Assembly (NCBI RefSeq): GCF_018327705.1
Contig: NZ_BNEM01000001.1
Coordinates: 4,464,001-4,528,000 of the forward strand
DNA: 64,000 bases
Source: Catellatospora sp. TT07R-123
Lineage (GTDB): Bacteria; Actinomycetota; Actinomycetes; Mycobacteriales; Micromonosporaceae
Direction of reading: 5' to 3'
The position numbers and the translations under genes are program-made. The notes below the pieces were generated by a model that saw only the letters and a program-made list of their open reading frames with translations, ran no database searches and was not told the DNA's origin. Positions 1-8,519 of this stretch are shown in pieces. How positions within the stretch are numbered: the stretch's first letter is position 1; each line of letters opens with the position of its first letter.

Positions 1-8
1 CCGGCTTC

Positions 9-1496
9 ATGGAGGCCCGCTGGAAGGGGCCCGACTACGCGGGCGGCCCGGCAGCCTGGATCGCCGCGCTGATCGGCGGCCTGGCCACCGCGATCATGCT
101 GCCGCTGAGCCGGCCCGGCCTGGGCTGGCTGCTGGTCGGCCTGGTGATGGCCGGGGCGGTCGTGCACGCGGCCCGGTTCGGCCCGAAGCCGGACAGCCGC
201 GGCGAGCGCCTGGTCCGGATCGGCTGGGGCGTGGTCGCGCTCGCGCTGCTGTCGGTCGGCACGTTCCGGGCCGCAGGCTGGCTGGTCGTGTTCTGCACCC
301 TGGGTGCGCTGGCCTGCGCCTCGCTCGCGGTGGCGGGCGGCCGGTCGGTGCGCGCGGTGCTGTTCGCGTCGATCGCCGCCCCGATCGCGGCGCTGCGGGC
401 GATCCCGTGGCTGGCCCGCGGGCTGGCCAGCTGGCACCGGAGCCGGGAGAAGAGCGGCACGTTCGGCCGGGTGCTGCTGTCGCTGCTGGTGACCGTGATC
501 CTGCTGGTGGTCTTCGGCGCGCTGTTCGCCTCGGCGGACGCCGCGTTCGCGAAGCTGCTCGGCGACATCCTGCCCAAGCTCGACGGGCGCACCATCGCCC
601 GCGGCCTGATCTACACCACGGTGGGCGGCCTGCTCACGGCCGGTGCGATCTTCCTCGTGCTGGCGCCGCCGGACCTGTCCGGCATGGAGCGCCCGTCGCC
701 CCGCCGGATCGGCCGCATCGAGCTGGCGCTGCCGCTGGGCGGCCTGGTCCTGATGTTCGGCGCGTTCGTGGCGCTTCAGGTGCGCAACTTCTTCGGCGAC
801 AAGGCGTACATCGAGAAGACCACCGGCCTGACCTACTCGCAGTACGCCGTGCGCGGGTTCGGCCAGCTGCTCGTGGTCACCCTGCTGACGCTGATCATCA
901 TCGGGCTGGTGTCGCGCTGGGCGTCCAGGGAGACCAGCGCGGACCGGACGCTGCTGCGTACGCTGCTCGGCCTGCTGGTCGTGCTGAGCATGGTGATCGT
1001 CGGCTCGGCGGTGTGGCGGATGTGGCTGTACCAGAACACGTACGGCTGGACCCGCGAGCGGCTGTTCTTCGGCTCGGTCGAGCTGTACCTCGGCGGGGTG
1101 TTCGTGCTGGTGGCGCTCGCGGGCTGGAAGCTGCGGGCGACCTGGTTCCCCCGCGCGGCGGTGGCCGGGTTCGCGGCGCTGCTGCTGGGGCTGGCCGTGG
1201 CCAACCCGGAGCACTTCATCGCCGAGCAGAACGTCGAGCGGGTCAAGAAGATCGACTTCTGGTACCTGCGGGCGCTGGGCCCGGACGCCGCCCCGGCCCT
1301 GGCCAAGCTGGACGAGCCGCTGCGCAGCTGCGCGCTGAGCTGGATGGACCGCGAGCTGAAGCAGAACCCGGAGCAGTGGTACTCGTGGAACCTCAGCCGG
1401 GCCCAGGCCCGCGAGCAGCTGGCTGGAACCTTCCCGCGACCGACCACCAAGACCTGTTCCGCCGCTGAGGAGCAGTACCGGAGTTCGCGGGACTGA
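9..1496 (+). CDS. DUF4153/DUF4173-type multipass membrane protein
   Basis: This is a 495-residue integral membrane protein with about ten hydrophobic segments in residues 15-400 and a soluble C-terminal tail of about 90 residues. The segment LFASADAAFA near residue 170 and the YAVRGFGQL motif near residue 280 are typical of the actinobacterial DUF4153/DUF4173 family, whose biochemical role is unknown. The C-terminal part contains several Trp/Tyr residues and two Cys. The ATG at position 9 is the first start inside the window; the true start may lie upstream. The stop codon lies within the first copy of an 18-bp tandem repeat. The ABC transporter gene downstream is 84 bp away and probably has its own promoter. 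Confidence 0.75.
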   Translation: MEARWKGPDYAGGPAAWIAALIGGLATAIMLPLSRPGLGWLLVGLVMAGAVVHAARFGPKPDSRGERLVRIGWGVVALALLSVGTFRAAGWLVVFCTLGALACASLAVAGGRSVRAVLFASIAAPIAALRAIPWLARGLASWHRSREKSGTFGRVLLSLLVTVILLVVFGALFASADAAFAKLLGDILPKLDGRTIARGLIYTTVGGLLTAGAIFLVLAPPDLSGMERPSPRRIGRIELALPLGGLVLMFGAFVALQVRNFFGDKAYIEKTTGLTYSQYAVRGFGQLLVVTLLTLIIIGLVSRWASRETSADRTLLRTLLGLLVVLSMVIVGSAVWRMWLYQNTYGWTRERLFFGSVELYLGGVFVLVALAGWKLRATWFPRAAVAGFAALLLGLAVANPEHFIAEQNVERVKKIDFWYLRALGPDAAPALAKLDEPLRSCALSWMDRELKQNPEQWYSWNLSRAQAREQLAGTFPRPTTKTCSAAEEQYRSSRD

Positions 1497-1526
1497 CCGC
1501 CAGGAGCGGACTGACCGCCAGGAGGA
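1491..1526 (+). repeat. 18-bp tandem duplication at a gene end
   Basis: The unit GACTGACCGCCAGGAG occurs at 1491-1506 and again at 1509-1524, so the repeat period is 18 bp. The first copy contains the TGA stop of the upstream membrane-protein gene. The second copy would supply another in-frame TGA six codons later. It looks like a replication-slippage duplication. Confidence 0.8.
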
Positions 1527-1580
1527 GGCGGCATCGGCGAGCGATTCCGACATTGTGACGCTGGGTCTACAGTCGGTCGC

Positions 1581-2336
1581 GTGACAGCCGATGCCGCCTT
1601 CGCCCTTCAGGGGCTCGTGAAGAAGTTCGACACCAAGCTCGCCGTCGACGGGGTGGATCTCTCCGTACCGGCGGGCTCTTTCTTCGGCCTGCTCGGACCG
1701 AACGGCGCGGGCAAGACCACGACCCTGTCCATGGCGGTGGGCCTGCTGCGCCCCGACGCCGGGCGCGCGCTGGTGCTGGGCCACGACGTGTGGGCCGACC
1801 CGGTGCGGGCCAAGGCGCTGGTCGGTGTCATGCCCGACGGGGTGCGGCTGTTCGACCGGCTCGACGGCACCGAGCTGCTGACCTACCACGGCCTGCTGCG
1901 CGGGCTGGCCCCGGACGTGATCGACCAGCGCGTCACCGAGCTGCTGGACGTGCTGGCCCTGGCCGACGCTGGCCGCACGCTGGTCATCGACTACTCGGCC
2001 GGTATGAAGAAGAAGATCGCGCTGGCCTGCGCCCTGCTGCACGCGCCCCGGCTGCTGGTGCTCGACGAGCCGTTCGAGGCGGTCGACCCGGTCAGCGGCG
2101 CCACCATCCGCGACATCCTGACCCGCTACGTCGCGGGCGGCGGGACGGTCATCTTCTCCAGCCACGTGCTGGAGGTGGTGGAGCGGCTGTGCAGCCACGT
2201 CGCGATCATGGCGGCGGGCCGGATCCGGACCGTGGGCACGCTGGCCGACGTGCGCGGCGAGCGCACGCTGGAGGAGGCGTTCGTCGAGATCGTCGGCGGG
2301 CGCACGGCGACCGGGTCGGAGCTGTCGTGGCTCTGA
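1581..2336 (+). CDS. ABC transporter ATP-binding protein
   Basis: This 251-residue nucleotide-binding subunit powers the permease encoded directly downstream. It shows Walker A GPNGAGKT at residues 39-46, a degenerate signature YSAGM at 138-142, Walker B LLVLDEP at 158-164 and the switch His in SSHV near 195. The Q-loop position reads GVMPDG, without the usual Gln. The start is GTG at 1581, just downstream of a possible -35/-10 pair (TTCCGA, 17 bp, TACAGT). The last ten bases overlap the GTG start of the permease, so the two are translationally coupled. The pair resembles ABC-2 type exporters; the substrate cannot be read from the sequence. Confidence 0.92.
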   Translation: MTADAAFALQGLVKKFDTKLAVDGVDLSVPAGSFFGLLGPNGAGKTTTLSMAVGLLRPDAGRALVLGHDVWADPVRAKALVGVMPDGVRLFDRLDGTELLTYHGLLRGLAPDVIDQRVTELLDVLALADAGRTLVIDYSAGMKKKIALACALLHAPRLLVLDEPFEAVDPVSGATIRDILTRYVAGGGTVIFSSHVLEVVERLCSHVAIMAAGRIRTVGTLADVRGERTLEEAFVEIVGGRTATGSELSWL

Positions 2337-3934
2337 CCTTCGCCAAGCTCAAGCTGCGTACGCTGCGCAACGGCTTCCGCGGGCGCCCCGCGAAGATCAT
2401 CATGTTCTCGCTCGGGCTGCTGGGCGCCCTGTTCTACGGCGGCCTGGCGTTCGTGCTGTTCCTCGGCGCGATGATCTCGGGCCACGACGGCCTGGCGCTG
2501 GCCGCCGCGTACGGCGGGACGCTGATGACGCTGGCCTGGCTGCTGATGCCGCTGGTGTGGTTCGGCGTGGACGAGACGCTGGACCCGGCCCGGTTCGCAC
2601 TGCTGCCGATCCCGAAGCTGGTGCTGCTGCGCGGGCTGCTCGTCGGCGCGCTCATCGGCGTCCCGGCCGCGGCGACGCTGCTGGCCACGTCCGGCCTGGC
2701 GGTCGGCGCGTTCATCGAGGGCGGGCTCGCGGCGGGCCTGACCGGCAGCGTCGGCGTGCTGCTGGGACTCGTGCTCTGCGTCCTGATGAGCCGCGCGGTG
2801 ACCAGCGGGTTCGCCCGCGCGCTGCGCGCCCGGCGCACCCGCGACCTGGCCGCCGTGGTGCTGGCCGTGCTGGCCGCCTCGGTCGGCCCGATCCAGTACG
2901 CGGTCAACTCGGGCGCCCAGGCCGTCGGCATGGAGCGGCTGGAATCCATCGCCCGCGTGCTGGGCTGGACGCCGTTCGGGGCGCCGTACGTGGTCGGGCA
3001 GGACGCGGTGGCGGGCCACTGGGGCGCGGTCGCGGCCCGGCTGGCGCTGACCGTCGCCGTGATCGCCCTGCTCGCGTGGTGGTGGAGCACCTCGCTGGAG
3101 TCGGCCATGGTCGGTTCGGCCGGCGAGGGCGGCAGCAGTGCCACCGCGGTGCGGGCAGGCAGCCCCACGGCCCGGTTCTTCCGCCGCAGCCGCGCACCGC
3201 GCACCGCGTACGGCGCGATGCTCGTCCGGGAGATGCGCTACTGGCTGCGCGACGCGCGCCGCCGGGCCAGCCTGATCACGTTCGCCGTGGTCGGGGTGTT
3301 CCTGCCGGTGACGTTCAACCTCGGCCCGGCCGCCGCCCAGGGGCAGATGCCCGCGGCCATGCAGCTGCTGACCATGGTCGGCATCGGCACGCTGGCCTCG
3401 GTCGGCCTGGCCAACCAGTTCGGCTACGACGGCAGCGCGTACGCGGCGCAGGTGGTTTCGGGGGTGCCGGGGCGGCTGGAGCTGCGCGCGCGGGCGGTGG
3501 CGTACTCGTGGTTCGTGATGCCGGTCCTGCTCGGCGTCGCCGCGCTGACGATCGTGCTGCGCGGGCACCCGGCCGAGCTGCCCGCGGTGCTCGGGGTGCT
3601 GCTGGCCGCGTACGGCACCGGCCTGGCCTGCTGCCTGCACCTGTCGGTGTGGGGCGCGTACTCGCTGCCGGAGACGCAGAACCCGTTCGCCATCAACACC
3701 GGCACCGGCGTGGCCAAGAGCCTGCTCGCGATGGCCGCCCTGATCGGCGGTCCGGTGCTGGCGTCACCGGTGTATCTGCTGGCGGCGCTCGGCGGCCAGG
3801 TCGGCTCGGTGCTGGCGCTGCCCGCCGGACTGGCGTACGGCCTCGGCGCGGCCTGGCTCGGGGCGCTCACCGCCGGTGACGCGCTGGACCGCCGGCAGCC
3901 GGAACTGCTCCTCGCCGTGACCCCGAAACGGTGA
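2327..3934 (+). CDS. ABC transporter permease
   Basis: A protein of about 535 residues with roughly twelve membrane-spanning segments, starting at a GTG inside the end of the ATPase gene (VALTFAKLKLRTL). A hydrophilic loop near residues 265-305, rich in Gly, Ser and Arg, separates two hydrophobic halves, which suggests a fused or duplicated permease. The overlap with the ATPase gene makes it the membrane partner of that subunit. Similar two-gene exporters in actinobacteria are annotated only as transporters, and no cargo is inferred. The frame is also open upstream of 2327, but that stretch is antiparallel-style Arg/Ala/Gly shadow of the ATPase gene. Confidence 0.85.
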   Translation: MALTFAKLKLRTLRNGFRGRPAKIIMFSLGLLGALFYGGLAFVLFLGAMISGHDGLALAAAYGGTLMTLAWLLMPLVWFGVDETLDPARFALLPIPKLVLLRGLLVGALIGVPAAATLLATSGLAVGAFIEGGLAAGLTGSVGVLLGLVLCVLMSRAVTSGFARALRARRTRDLAAVVLAVLAASVGPIQYAVNSGAQAVGMERLESIARVLGWTPFGAPYVVGQDAVAGHWGAVAARLALTVAVIALLAWWWSTSLESAMVGSAGEGGSSATAVRAGSPTARFFRRSRAPRTAYGAMLVREMRYWLRDARRRASLITFAVVGVFLPVTFNLGPAAAQGQMPAAMQLLTMVGIGTLASVGLANQFGYDGSAYAAQVVSGVPGRLELRARAVAYSWFVMPVLLGVAALTIVLRGHPAELPAVLGVLLAAYGTGLACCLHLSVWGAYSLPETQNPFAINTGTGVAKSLLAMAALIGGPVLASPVYLLAALGGQVGSVLALPAGLAYGLGAAWLGALTAGDALDRRQPELLLAVTPKR

Positions 3935-3991
3935 ACACTGTCGGGCGTCCGACTTAAGATTCTTCGGGATGTGTCCGAGCACACCGAATAA

Positions 3992-4019
3992 TTGGTGGAG
4001 AAGCAGGGACTCATACGAT
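3992..4019 (+). promoter_or_regulatory. Probable sigma-70 promoter of the 47-aa gene
   Basis: TTGGTG at 3992-3997 and TACGAT at 4014-4019 are separated by 16 bp. A transcript starting about seven bases after the -10 would have a leader of only about five bases before the ATG at 4032, so the mRNA would be nearly leaderless. Confidence 0.5.
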
Positions 4020-4031
4020 GTAATAGTTGGT

Positions 4032-4175
4032 ATGAGCATCATGAACAAGATGCGGAAGAACCGCAGCGCCGAACAGATCCACCTCGAGCGCGCCCACCGC
4101 GAGCGTGCGCAGCGCAGCCGCGCCGCCGGTGAGATGCACGACCCGATGGCCGCCGTCTTCATGCGCGTGAACTGA
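4032..4175 (+). CDS. Small basic/acidic protein (47 aa), unknown
   Basis: This predicted 47-residue protein begins MSIMNKMRKNRSAEQ and is highly charged, with repeated Arg/Glu/His helical character and no membrane segment or cysteine. The ATG at 4032 is preferred over the upstream ATG at 3969 because a -10-like TACGAT lies only 12 bases upstream, which would put the promoter inside the longer frame. No clear Shine-Dalgarno is visible, consistent with a nearly leaderless transcript. A hairpin with 9-bp arms follows the stop. The family is not recognised. The composition suggests a nucleic-acid or ribosome-associated small protein, but that is only a guess. Confidence 0.55.
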   Translation: MSIMNKMRKNRSAEQIHLERAHRERAQRSRAAGEMHDPMAAVFMRVN

Positions 4176-4198
4176 CTTTTCTCCTCCTCCAAACCGTT

Positions 4199-4234
4199 GC
4201 AGCCCCGTCCGGCCCCGAGCCGCGGCGGGGCTGC
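4199..4234 (+). terminator. Hairpin terminator after the 47-aa gene
   Basis: Arms GCAGCCCCG (4199-4207) and CGGGGCTGC (4226-4234) form a 9-bp perfect stem with an 18-base GC-rich loop. There is no T-tract, which is common in actinobacterial terminators. The rest of 4235-4426 holds nothing recognisable except the Shine-Dalgarno of the next gene (GAGGGAGG near 4410). Confidence 0.5.
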
Positions 4235-4426
4235 GGCGTATTCCGGGCCAGCAGATGAGGCGGCCGGGCATCGGGGCCGGTCACCTCGGTGGCGGGGCCA
4301 CCCGTATTCCGGTCGGGCGCCGGTACCGGTACGGTGGGCACGGCCGCCACCCCTCGGCCGCGTGACGCTGCGCAACTCCCGCGCTGTCGCCCGGAGGGGT
4401 GGCATCGGAGAGGGAGGCGTGCGCAT

Positions 4427-6901
4427 ATGACGTCCGATGGATCGCAGCAGTCCGGCTGGCCGCCGGCTGACGCGAACGAACGCCAGGGTGGGTACGGGCT
4501 GTTCGAGGCGCCGCCGGCACCCGAGGAGTTCCCGGTCTTCACCCCGTACGGCAGCCAGGCGGAGCAGGACTTCCCGCCGGACTCGGGCACCCCGTCGGCG
4601 TTCGGCGGCTTCCCGTCCGACTCGTCCGCCCCCGCACCCGCCGTCGATGACGCCCCGCCGTACGTGCCCGCCCCCGCGGTCGTGCCGATCCCGGGCGTGC
4701 GCCACGAGATGTCGCCCGCCTTCGCCGCGCACGAACCCTTCATCGCGCCCCCGGCCGAGCCCGCCGAACCGGCCTGGTCCACCCCGGCCGAGCCGCAGTG
4801 GACGCCCGCGCCGGCCGACTCGTCGTGGCAGACCCCGCCGGCCGAGCAGCCGTCGTGGCACACCACGGCCGCCGACCAGCAGTGGCAGCCCGCCGAGCCC
4901 GCGTGGAACGCCACCCCGGCCGAGTCCTCCTGGAACGCCGCCCCCGCCGAGCCCTCGTGGAACGCAGCCCCGGCCGAGCCCGCGTGGCAGGCCCCGGCGG
5001 CCGAGCCCGCCTGGAACGCAGCGCCCGCCGAGCCCGCCTGGAACGCAGCCCCGGCCGAGCCCGCGTGGCAGGCCCCGGCGGCGGCCGAGCCGTCGTGGCA
5101 GACGCCGTCGGCCGACCAGTGGCAGGCCGCCGCGGCTCCCGCCGAGCCCGCGTGGAACGCCGCGCCCGCCGAGCGCCCGTGGAGCGCGCCTCCGGCCGAG
5201 CCCGCCCGCGCCGAGCAGCAGTGGCCGGACTACTCCGACTTCTCGCAGCCCGCGCAGCCTGCTCAGGCCGCACCGGAACCGGCCACCAGCACCGCCTCGT
5301 GGGCCGCGTTCGCGGCCGGGGACAGCCCGAAGCCGTCCGCTCCGACCGGGCCGTGGACTCCGCCGCCCGCGGTCGCGGCGCTGATGGACCCCGAGCCGGC
5401 ATACGAGGCCCGCCCCGCCAGCACCCCGCCCGCGTATGACACGCCGTCCTCGTACGACGCGCCGTCCTCGTACGACACGCCGTCGGCATACGACGCGCCG
5501 TCCGGGTACGAGGCCCGGCCCGCGAGCACCCCGCCCGCCTACTCGACGCCGGTCAGCACCCCGCCCGCGTACGAGGCCCGCCCGGCCAGCACCCCGCCCG
5601 CGTACGACGCGCCGTCGTCGTACGACGCGCCGCCCGCGTACGAGGCCCGGCCCGCGAGCACCCCGCCCGCCTACTCAACGCCGGTCAGCACTCCGCCCTC
5701 ACCCGCCATCCCGGTCACGCCGCCGCCGGTGGCCCGCGCGAGCGTCGGCTCGGCCAGCGTCGGCTCGGCCAGCGTCGGTTCCGCCAGCGTCGGTTCCGCC
5801 AGCGTCGGTTCCGCCAGCGTCGGGTCGGCCACCGCCTCGGTGCCCGCCACCAGCCGGATCGCTCCCGGCGAGGACGCGGTGTCGCTGCCGAAGCCGGCGC
5901 CGCGGGTCTACGGTTCGGCCTCCGTGGCCCCGCCCGTGGACTCCCCCGCACCGGCCGACGCGGGCATGCCCGCCCCGACGGCTCCTCCGGTGACCGCCGC
6001 GGCGCAGGTCCCGCCGCAGGCTGCGGTGCCCGCGCAGGGCGCCCGCGCCACTGCCCGGGCCTCGGTGTCCGCGCCCGCCGAGCCGCACGCGGCACCGCCG
6101 ATCGCGCGCTCGTCCACCGTGTACGGTGCCCGCCCGGCGCAGCCCGCCGAGCAGGCGCCGCCCATGCAGGCCGCGCCGCAGACCCCGCCGCCGGTCCAGG
6201 CTCCGCCCGCCCCGCCGCAGGCCGCCGCGTCCGCCCCGGTCGCGCCCGCCCGCGGGGGACGCCAGCCCGCCTACGGCGACCTGCTGCAACCGTCGGCGCC
6301 CACCCCGCAGGGTCCGCCGCCGGTCCCCGACTTCCCCCCGCGCGGCCCGGCGCCGACGCAGGTGGCGGCACCGCCCGCCCAGGCCAAGCCGCAGCAGTGG
6401 ACCCAGCAGGGTCCGCCCGCCGGTCACGCACCGGTCGGCCTGGTGCCGGGGCAGCGCCCGCCGATGGACTCGCCGCCGCCGCCCGGCACCGACCAGGCCC
6501 GCTTCGACAAGTTCAAGCCGACGGACGACACGGGCACGATCGAGCCGAAGCCGGTGCGCAGCGGCCGCCTGATCACCGGCGTGATCATCGGCTGCGTGCT
6601 GCTGCTCACCATCGCGTTCGGCCTGCTGTTCGGCGTGCAGAAGCTGATGTCGGACGGCGACCCGGGCACGTTCGGCGTCGGCGACTGCCTCAAGCAGAGC
6701 GGCAACGCCGCGGTGGCCGCCGACTGCGGCGACCCGGGGGCGTTCACGGTGGTGTCGGTGACCGACAGCGCCGACCAGTGCCCGGACAAGCAGCAGCCGC
6801 ACGTGACCGTCGGCAGCAAGTTCCTGTGCCTGGCGCCGGGTTCCGGGGCGGCGAACCCCGCGGACGCGACCGCCAGCCCGACGGCGCAGCCCACGCCCTG
6901 A
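4427..6901 (+). CDS. Giant Pro/Ala-rich single-pass membrane protein with LppU-like C-terminal domain
   Basis: A protein of about 824 residues. Residues 1-710 are a low-complexity cytoplasmic region built from repeated blocks: AEPAWNAAP/AEPAWQAPA units (about 150-285), PASTPPAY and SSYDAPSSYD blocks (about 325-425), six SVGSA units (about 437-468) and then Pro-rich sequence. One membrane helix follows near 714-738 (LITGVIIGCVLLLTIAFGLL). The extracellular tail of about 85 residues has GDCLKQSGN and four Cys, a pattern seen in LppU/SCO3897-like domains. The ATG at 4427 follows a strong purine-rich ribosome site. The role is unknown. The repeats make length variation between strains likely. Confidence 0.8.
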   Translation: MTSDGSQQSGWPPADANERQGGYGLFEAPPAPEEFPVFTPYGSQAEQDFPPDSGTPSAFGGFPSDSSAPAPAVDDAPPYVPAPAVVPIPGVRHEMSPAFAAHEPFIAPPAEPAEPAWSTPAEPQWTPAPADSSWQTPPAEQPSWHTTAADQQWQPAEPAWNATPAESSWNAAPAEPSWNAAPAEPAWQAPAAEPAWNAAPAEPAWNAAPAEPAWQAPAAAEPSWQTPSADQWQAAAAPAEPAWNAAPAERPWSAPPAEPARAEQQWPDYSDFSQPAQPAQAAPEPATSTASWAAFAAGDSPKPSAPTGPWTPPPAVAALMDPEPAYEARPASTPPAYDTPSSYDAPSSYDTPSAYDAPSGYEARPASTPPAYSTPVSTPPAYEARPASTPPAYDAPSSYDAPPAYEARPASTPPAYSTPVSTPPSPAIPVTPPPVARASVGSASVGSASVGSASVGSASVGSASVGSATASVPATSRIAPGEDAVSLPKPAPRVYGSASVAPPVDSPAPADAGMPAPTAPPVTAAAQVPPQAAVPAQGARATARASVSAPAEPHAAPPIARSSTVYGARPAQPAEQAPPMQAAPQTPPPVQAPPAPPQAAASAPVAPARGGRQPAYGDLLQPSAPTPQGPPPVPDFPPRGPAPTQVAAPPAQAKPQQWTQQGPPAGHAPVGLVPGQRPPMDSPPPPGTDQARFDKFKPTDDTGTIEPKPVRSGRLITGVIIGCVLLLTIAFGLLFGVQKLMSDGDPGTFGVGDCLKQSGNAAVAADCGDPGAFTVVSVTDSADQCPDKQQPHVTVGSKFLCLAPGSGAANPADATASPTAQPTP
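4885..5200 (+). repeat. Intragenic repeats encoding Ala-Glu-Pro-(Ala/Ser)-Trp blocks
   Basis: About ten consecutive imperfect copies of a 27-30 bp unit encode the peptide pattern AEPAWNAAP, AEPAWQAPA or AEPSWQTP. Near-identical nucleotide copies stand at about 4960-5085. They lie in frame inside the LppU-like gene. Confidence 0.85.
5739..5829 (+). repeat. 15-bp tandem repeat encoding SVGSA
   Basis: Six head-to-tail 15-bp units related to AGCGTCGGTTCCGCC encode (SVGSA)6 inside the LppU-like gene. Three consecutive units are identical at the nucleotide level, so slippage is likely. Confidence 0.9.
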
Positions 6902-6949
6902 CCACCGGCCCGTCCGCCACCCGGACGGCTGACGGCGCGCAGTGACCCG

Positions 6950-6984
6950 AAAGGGCCCGGTCTCTCGGAGACCGGGCCCTTTTC
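6950..6984 (+). terminator. Strong rho-independent terminator
   Basis: A perfect 15-bp stem pairs 6950-6964 (AAAGGGCCCGGTCTC) with 6968-6982 around a 3-base loop and runs into a T-tract (CCCTTTTCCC). It ends transcription of the LppU-like gene. Confidence 0.92.
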
Positions 6985-7102
6985 CCTGCTGGGGCCCTGG
7001 TGCGACATCCACTTATGTAAGTAGCGGAATAGGGCAGTGATCCTGACCACCGGACCCGATTTCCGGTCGCGCCACGTCGCACCCGGCGGCGAGACTGGCG
7101 CC

Positions 7103-8386
7103 ATGTTGCGCGATGCCCTACCAGCCCGCCGCGAGGCCCGGCGCCAGCTCGTCGGCACCCTCTTCTCCTCGCTCGGGCGGGGGCTCACCCTGCCGTTCCT
7201 CTTCATCTACCTGACCGAGGTGCGGCACCTGCCCGGGTCCAGCGTCGGCCTGGCCATCGGCTGGTTCGGACTGCTCACCCTGCTGCTGTCGCCGCTGGGC
7301 GGCGCCCTGATCGACCGGTACGGCGCCCGCCGGGTGGTCCTGCCCGCGCTGGCGCTCTCCTCGCTCGGTTCCGGTTCGCTGGCCCTGGTCGGCACCGTCT
7401 GGCAGGCGTTCGCCGCGCTCACGGTGTGCGGCCTCGGCGGTGCGACCATCTGGGCCGGGCAGAACACCATCATGACGACGCTGACCAGCGACCAGGAGCG
7501 CCAGCGCGTCTTCGGTCTCCAGTTCGCGCTGCTCAACCTCGGCATCGGCGTCGGCTCGGCGCTGGCCGGCTCCGTCGTGGACGTCGCCCGGCCCGGCACG
7601 TTCCAGTTCATCTACCTGGCCGACATGCTCTGCTACGCCGGGCCGTTCGTGATCCTGCTGACCATGCCCCAGGTAGGGCGGCGGCTGGTCAGGGACGAGC
7701 CCGCGGCGGGCCGCAGGGCGAGCGGGGGGTACGCGCAGGTGCTGCGCCACCGCCCGTTCCGCCGCCTGATGATCTTCAGTGTGCTGCTGACCGTCTCCGG
7801 GTACGCGCAGCTGGAGGTGGGCTTCACCGGGTTCGCCACCAAGGTCGCCGGGGCGAGCACGCGGATCGTCGGATACTCCTTCACCTGCAACACCATCGTG
7901 ATCGTGCTGGCCCAGCTGCTGGTCATCCGGATGCTCCAGGGACGCAGCCGCACCCGCGCGCTGATGACCGTCGGCGCCCTGTTCGCGGCCGCCTGGCTCG
8001 TGCTCGGCGTCGCCGGATACGTCGACGGGCGTGACAGCGTGGTGAGCGCCGTCGGCGTGATCGCTTTCGGCGGCATCTTCGCGCTCGGCGAGACACTGCT
8101 GTCACCGATCAACCCGGCGCTGGTCAACGAGCTGGCCAGCGACGAGCTGCGCGGCCGGTACAACGCACTGTCGTCCATGGTCTGGGGCATCTCGGCCGTC
8201 ATCGCGCCGGTCAGCGCCGGGCCGCTGCTGGCGGCCGGGCTCGGCGGCGTGTGGATCGTCCTGGTCGCGGTGGGCTGCCTGGCGGCGTCGGCGGTCGCGT
8301 TCACCCTGCGCGGCCTCATCACCGCCGAGCAGGACGGCCTGCCCGCCCCGGCGCCCGCCCCCGCCCCAGTCCTCTCCCACGCCTGA
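7103..8386 (+). CDS. MFS transporter
   Basis: A 427-residue secondary transporter of the major facilitator superfamily with about twelve membrane helices. The loop between helices 2 and 3 carries the MFS signature as GGALIDRYGARRV (about residues 68-80), and a central hydrophilic loop lies near residues 195-215. Upstream in-frame codons exist back to 7037, but the ATG at 7103 is preferred because MLRDALPARREARRQL gives the usual short basic N-terminus before helix 1. The gene is monocistronic: a terminator precedes it and a paired-palindrome element follows it. The C-terminus is a Pro/Ala tail. The substrate is unknown, although drug or sugar-acid efflux is common in this group. Confidence 0.88.
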   Translation: MLRDALPARREARRQLVGTLFSSLGRGLTLPFLFIYLTEVRHLPGSSVGLAIGWFGLLTLLLSPLGGALIDRYGARRVVLPALALSSLGSGSLALVGTVWQAFAALTVCGLGGATIWAGQNTIMTTLTSDQERQRVFGLQFALLNLGIGVGSALAGSVVDVARPGTFQFIYLADMLCYAGPFVILLTMPQVGRRLVRDEPAAGRRASGGYAQVLRHRPFRRLMIFSVLLTVSGYAQLEVGFTGFATKVAGASTRIVGYSFTCNTIVIVLAQLLVIRMLQGRSRTRALMTVGALFAAAWLVLGVAGYVDGRDSVVSAVGVIAFGGIFALGETLLSPINPALVNELASDELRGRYNALSSMVWGISAVIAPVSAGPLLAAGLGGVWIVLVAVGCLAASAVAFTLRGLITAEQDGLPAPAPAPAPVLSHA

Positions 8387-8397
8387 CCGCGGACACA

Positions 8398-8457
8398 GCA
8401 GTTTCGGGGAAAGTGCTCCTGTTCGGGCGCGCATTCGAGCACTTTCCCCGAAAGCGC
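8398..8457. repeat. 60-bp paired-palindrome element, copy 1
   Basis: Two 19-bp palindromic units, GCAGTTTCGGGGAAAGTGC (8398-8416) and GCACTTTCCCCGAAAGCGC (8439-8457), flank a 22-bp spacer, with centres 41 bp apart. The two units are also inverted copies of each other over 16 bp. The same architecture recurs at 26662-26721 and 30685-30744. It lies between two co-directional genes. Confidence 0.85.
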
Positions 8458-8519
8458 AGCCTGCGGCAGATGGTGGGAGGGAGATCGGCGACGCAGGGCG
8501 GCTGGCTAGGCTTGCGGTC

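Noticed and set aside
5739..5829. Regular short repeats considered as a CRISPR array
   Set aside because: The 15-bp units are contiguous without spacers and lie in a reading frame encoding SVGSA.
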